This document shows, piece after piece, positions 5,758 through 6,919 of a stretch of 6,919 bases of DNA; position 1 is the first letter of the stretch, and each line of letters opens with the position of its first letter. The notes beneath the pieces were generated by a model that ran no database searches, was not told where the DNA came from, and was given only the letters and a program-made list of their open reading frames with translations. This DNA is from Oscillospiraceae bacterium (lineage in GTDB: Bacteria; Bacillota; Clostridia; Oscillospirales; UBA929). Both the position numbers and the translations under genes were made by a program. The stretch covers positions 1-6,919 of the forward strand of contig JAITDM010000197.1 of the NCBI GenBank assembly GCA_031282535.1, read 5' to 3'.

Positions 5758-5786
5758 ATTTTACCTGATCGGGCGTTAAAAATCAA
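5758..5786 (-). promoter_or_regulatory. Promoter of the AraC-type regulator gene
   Basis: On the minus strand, TTGATT (5786-5781) is followed by a 17-nt spacer and TAAAAT (5763-5758). Directly upstream lies AAGTT-N2-AACTT (5793-5804), an imperfect palindrome just above the -35 box that could be an operator. Transcription would begin near 5750. Confidence 0.6.
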
Positions 5787-5789
5787 GTC

Positions 5790-6216
5790 AAAAAGTTCAA
5801 ACTTCCCCAAAATTTGTCACTCGTACCTCGGGCGGTTGTAAACAATTTCGAAACAATGCGCCTCTGTTCGTCCGTTTTACACTGTTTTCGGCGGGCACTT
5901 CATAAATCGGAGGCGCGCGGCGCGCCCGGGCCGCGTGGAATGTCTTCTCTGTCTCCCCTGTGTTTTACAACTTCCCCTTTCATTTCATCCTCTTTGTGCA
6001 CAAAACTTTGCCAAAAAAGATCAAAAACATCCGATTTTTGCAATCGGGACGCCACTTTTGATGCTACACTATGGGCATACCAGGAAACCACAAAAACGGC
6101 GGTCAGACCGTGACCTGCCCGGATTCAGCGCCGGAGGCGCGGCCCGCCGTCTGAGTTTGCTTTTTTCTTATTCTTATTCTTCTTTCTTAGAGGCGGCTCC
6201 GATACGCCTGCCGAAA
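5790..6216. other. Long intergenic region, no convincing gene
   Basis: No reading frame here shows a recognisable domain, proper start signals or the third-position GC bias of the neighbours. The first part (5790-6110) is AT-richer, with a GC-only island at 5911-5934. It contains a small hairpin at 6031-6047 (CCGATT/AATCGG), a GGTCA/TGACC hairpin at 6101-6115 and a GCGCC/GGCGC hairpin at 6128-6140. A polypyrimidine tract follows at 6157-6188 with a repeated TTCTTA unit. On the minus strand, 6000-6090 reads protein-like in short bursts but with in-frame stops, so it may be decayed coding DNA or a structured RNA. I cannot identify it. Confidence 0.5.
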
Positions 6217-6266
6217 GCCGCGCCGGACAGTCATCCGACGCGGCCGCCGGACACAGGGTGTCGGCG
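6217..6266 (+). other. Two adjacent hairpins upstream of the 6293 terminator
   Basis: Hairpin 1: 6217-6222 pairs with 6239-6244, and inside it 6224-6227 pairs with 6234-6237. Hairpin 2 begins at the very next base: 6245-6254 pairs with 6258-6266 with one bulged G. The two stacked stems precede the terminator at 6293 by about 26 nt. The arrangement suggests the 3' part of a structured transcript, but no coding region or obvious promoter for it was found. Confidence 0.45.
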
Positions 6267-6292
6267 CAGCCTCGCAATCCCCTTCCTCTTTC

Positions 6293-6340
6293 AGAGCTGT
6301 CCACACAGGCGCGACGCCGCCGGGACAGCTCTCTTTTTTT
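6293..6340 (+). terminator. Strong plus-strand intrinsic terminator without an upstream gene
   Basis: Bases 6293-6302 (AGAGCTGTCC) pair perfectly with 6323-6332, followed by C and seven T's (6334-6340). The reverse strand lacks a T-run, so it acts on plus-strand transcripts only. No plus-strand coding gene lies upstream within 500 bases, so it must end a non-coding or leader transcript. Confidence 0.78.
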
Positions 6341-6408
6341 ACGGCTTTTACGCGGCGCCCGCCTCACAACAATCCGCCCGGAACCGGCGCAGAAGCGCGC
6401 CCCGCCGC

Positions 6409-6436
6409 CTGACGCCCGTCGTTCCGCCTGTATAAT
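6409..6436 (+). promoter_or_regulatory. Upstream promoter candidate for the secreted-protein gene
   Basis: A perfect -10 box TATAAT lies at 6431-6436, with CTGACG (4/6) at 6409-6414 as the -35 and a 16-nt spacer. It would give a leader of about 155 nt, reading through the second promoter candidate at 6464. Confidence 0.5.
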
Positions 6437-6463
6437 ATGCACAGATTATGCGCGAAAATTCGC

Positions 6464-6492
6464 TTGACTTTCGCCCTGTTTCGTGATACTTT
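6464..6492 (+). promoter_or_regulatory. Proximal promoter candidate for the secreted-protein gene
   Basis: TTGACT (5/6) lies at 6464-6469, with a 17-nt spacer to TACTTT (3/6) at 6487-6492; GATACT at 6485-6490 with a 15-nt spacer is the alternative -10. A short dyad GCGAA-AA-TTCGC sits across 6452-6463, just upstream of the -35, and could bind a regulator. Confidence 0.5.
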
Positions 6493-6504
6493 GGGAGAAA
6501 CCAA

Positions 6505-6579
6505 CCGGACGTCTCCGGGGGCGGCCAAAGGTCGCCCCCATTTCCGCCGGGGGCGACATCAGACACAAAGAGGCGTCTG
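6505..6579 (+). promoter_or_regulatory. Structured leader with mutually exclusive hairpins
   Basis: Segment A (6517-6526) pairs with B (6530-6539) as a 10-bp stem with an AAA loop and one G-U pair. B can instead pair with C (6549-6557) as a perfect 9-bp stem with a 9-nt loop. A also overlaps the 3' arm of a CCGGA/TCCGG hairpin (6505-6518). A final CAGAC/GTCTG stem (6560-6579) lies ahead of the ribosome binding site (GGGAG near 6586). This switch-like layout sits in the 5' leader of the gene starting at 6598. I do not recognise a known riboswitch class. Confidence 0.45.
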
Positions 6580-6597
6580 AAGAAGGGAGCAAGCACG

Positions 6598-6919
6598 ATG
6601 TCCACCACTTACGCGCATACCACATCCCCGCGCCCGCCTGCCCGCCGGGGCGGCTGGCGGATCGGCCGGCTGGCGGCCTTTGTCGCCGCCGCGGCGCTGC
6701 TGTTCGGGCTGTACCCGCCGCTGCCGGTCCCGCCGGCGGCCGCGGCCGCCGGGTACCTGCAACTCGAGACCCTCTCGCCTGTCTCCACCAGCTACACCTC
6801 TGACAGATACCGCGTCAACGAGGCGCCGGACAACCGCGGCGCCCTGAAACTGAAGGACCCGAACGGCCAGACGATCACCTACGCGTACGGCTTCGCCGCC
6901 CACGCCAATTCGGAGGTGG
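6598..6919 (+). CDS. Secreted protein with signal peptide and NPCBM-like domain, partial
   Basis: The first 107 codons of a gene run off the right edge. The ATG at 6598 follows GGGAG by 8 nt. The N-terminus has a basic region with several arginines (R12-R24), a hydrophobic core LAAFVAAAALLFGL (25-38), a proline-rich segment (PPLPVPP, 40-46) and an Ala-rich cleavage zone (47-51), a Sec signal peptide. The mature part begins a beta-rich module whose YAYGFAAHANSEV (95-107) resembles the 'YxxGxGxHAxSEI' signature of NPCBM (novel putative carbohydrate-binding) domains, found at the ends of secreted glycoside hydrolases and surface proteins. It is probably the N-terminus of a large extracellular polysaccharide-binding or degrading protein; the catalytic part, if any, is outside the window. 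The domain call rests on one motif. Confidence 0.75.
   Translation, partial: MSTTYAHTTSPRPPARRGGWRIGRLAAFVAAAALLFGLYPPLPVPPAAAAAGYLQLETLSPVSTSYTSDRYRVNEAPDNRGALKLKDPNGQTITYAYGFAAHANSEV

Noticed and set aside
5836..5856. TTGT...ACAA dyad resembling a Rex-type operator
   Set aside because: The spacing and inner bases do not match the usual TTGTTAA-N4-TTAACAA form, and it is not placed on a promoter.
5935..6435. Plus-strand open frame (166 aa) through the intergenic region
   Set aside because: Runs through the terminator at 6293-6340 and several hairpins, has no ribosome binding site and no codon bias like neighbouring genes.

Overview
The window looks like a piece of a high-GC Firmicutes chromosome, most likely a Clostridia-class gut or anaerobic bacterium. 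This is inference. The coding DNA is GC-rich and strongly biased to G/C third positions, yet the promoters are ordinary sigma-A types (TTGACA-N17-TATGAT, TTGACT-N17-TATAAT), the ribosome binding sites are strong AGGAGG types, and a phosphate butyryltransferase gene is present. No rRNA, tRNA, CRISPR array, integrase or transposase was seen.

Left part (1-2500). A terminator closes an off-window gene. A strong promoter then drives one gene for a lipoprotein of the NMT1/SsuA-like ABC substrate-binding class, which ends at a cluster of hairpins including an intrinsic terminator. Facing it on the minus strand is a compact three-gene cassette: a 31-aa membrane peptide (2315-2410), a CxxC...CxCC zinc-ribbon protein whose ATG overlaps the peptide's stop codon, and a 177-aa Imm5-like 'putative immunity protein'. 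The upstream half of this cassette (about 2040-2540) is clearly AT-richer than its surroundings and has a near-consensus promoter.

Middle part (2617-4739). A minus-strand operon encodes phosphate butyryltransferase (ptb), then only the last ~40 codons of a butyrate kinase (buk), then a TIM-barrel amidohydrolase that starts inside the buk stop codon. The ptb-buk order is the classical butyrate module, but here the kinase is reduced to a C-terminal stub, so this locus alone cannot turn butyryl-phosphate into butyrate plus ATP.

Right part (4688-6919). A divergent-looking AraC-family regulator on the minus strand has a promoter, a ~135-nt leader with a terminator-like stem, and its own nested-hairpin terminator. 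About 800 bases without a convincing gene follow (5790-6597). They hold an AT-rich part, a pyrimidine tract, a run of hairpins ending in a strong plus-strand intrinsic terminator, then two promoter candidates and a leader with mutually exclusive hairpins. The window ends inside a secreted protein with a signal peptide and the start of what looks like an NPCBM-type carbohydrate-binding domain.

The items most worth a second look are the buk stub next to intact ptb, the translationally coupled 31-aa peptide and its cassette, and the structured RNA candidates at 6217-6340 and 6505-6579.
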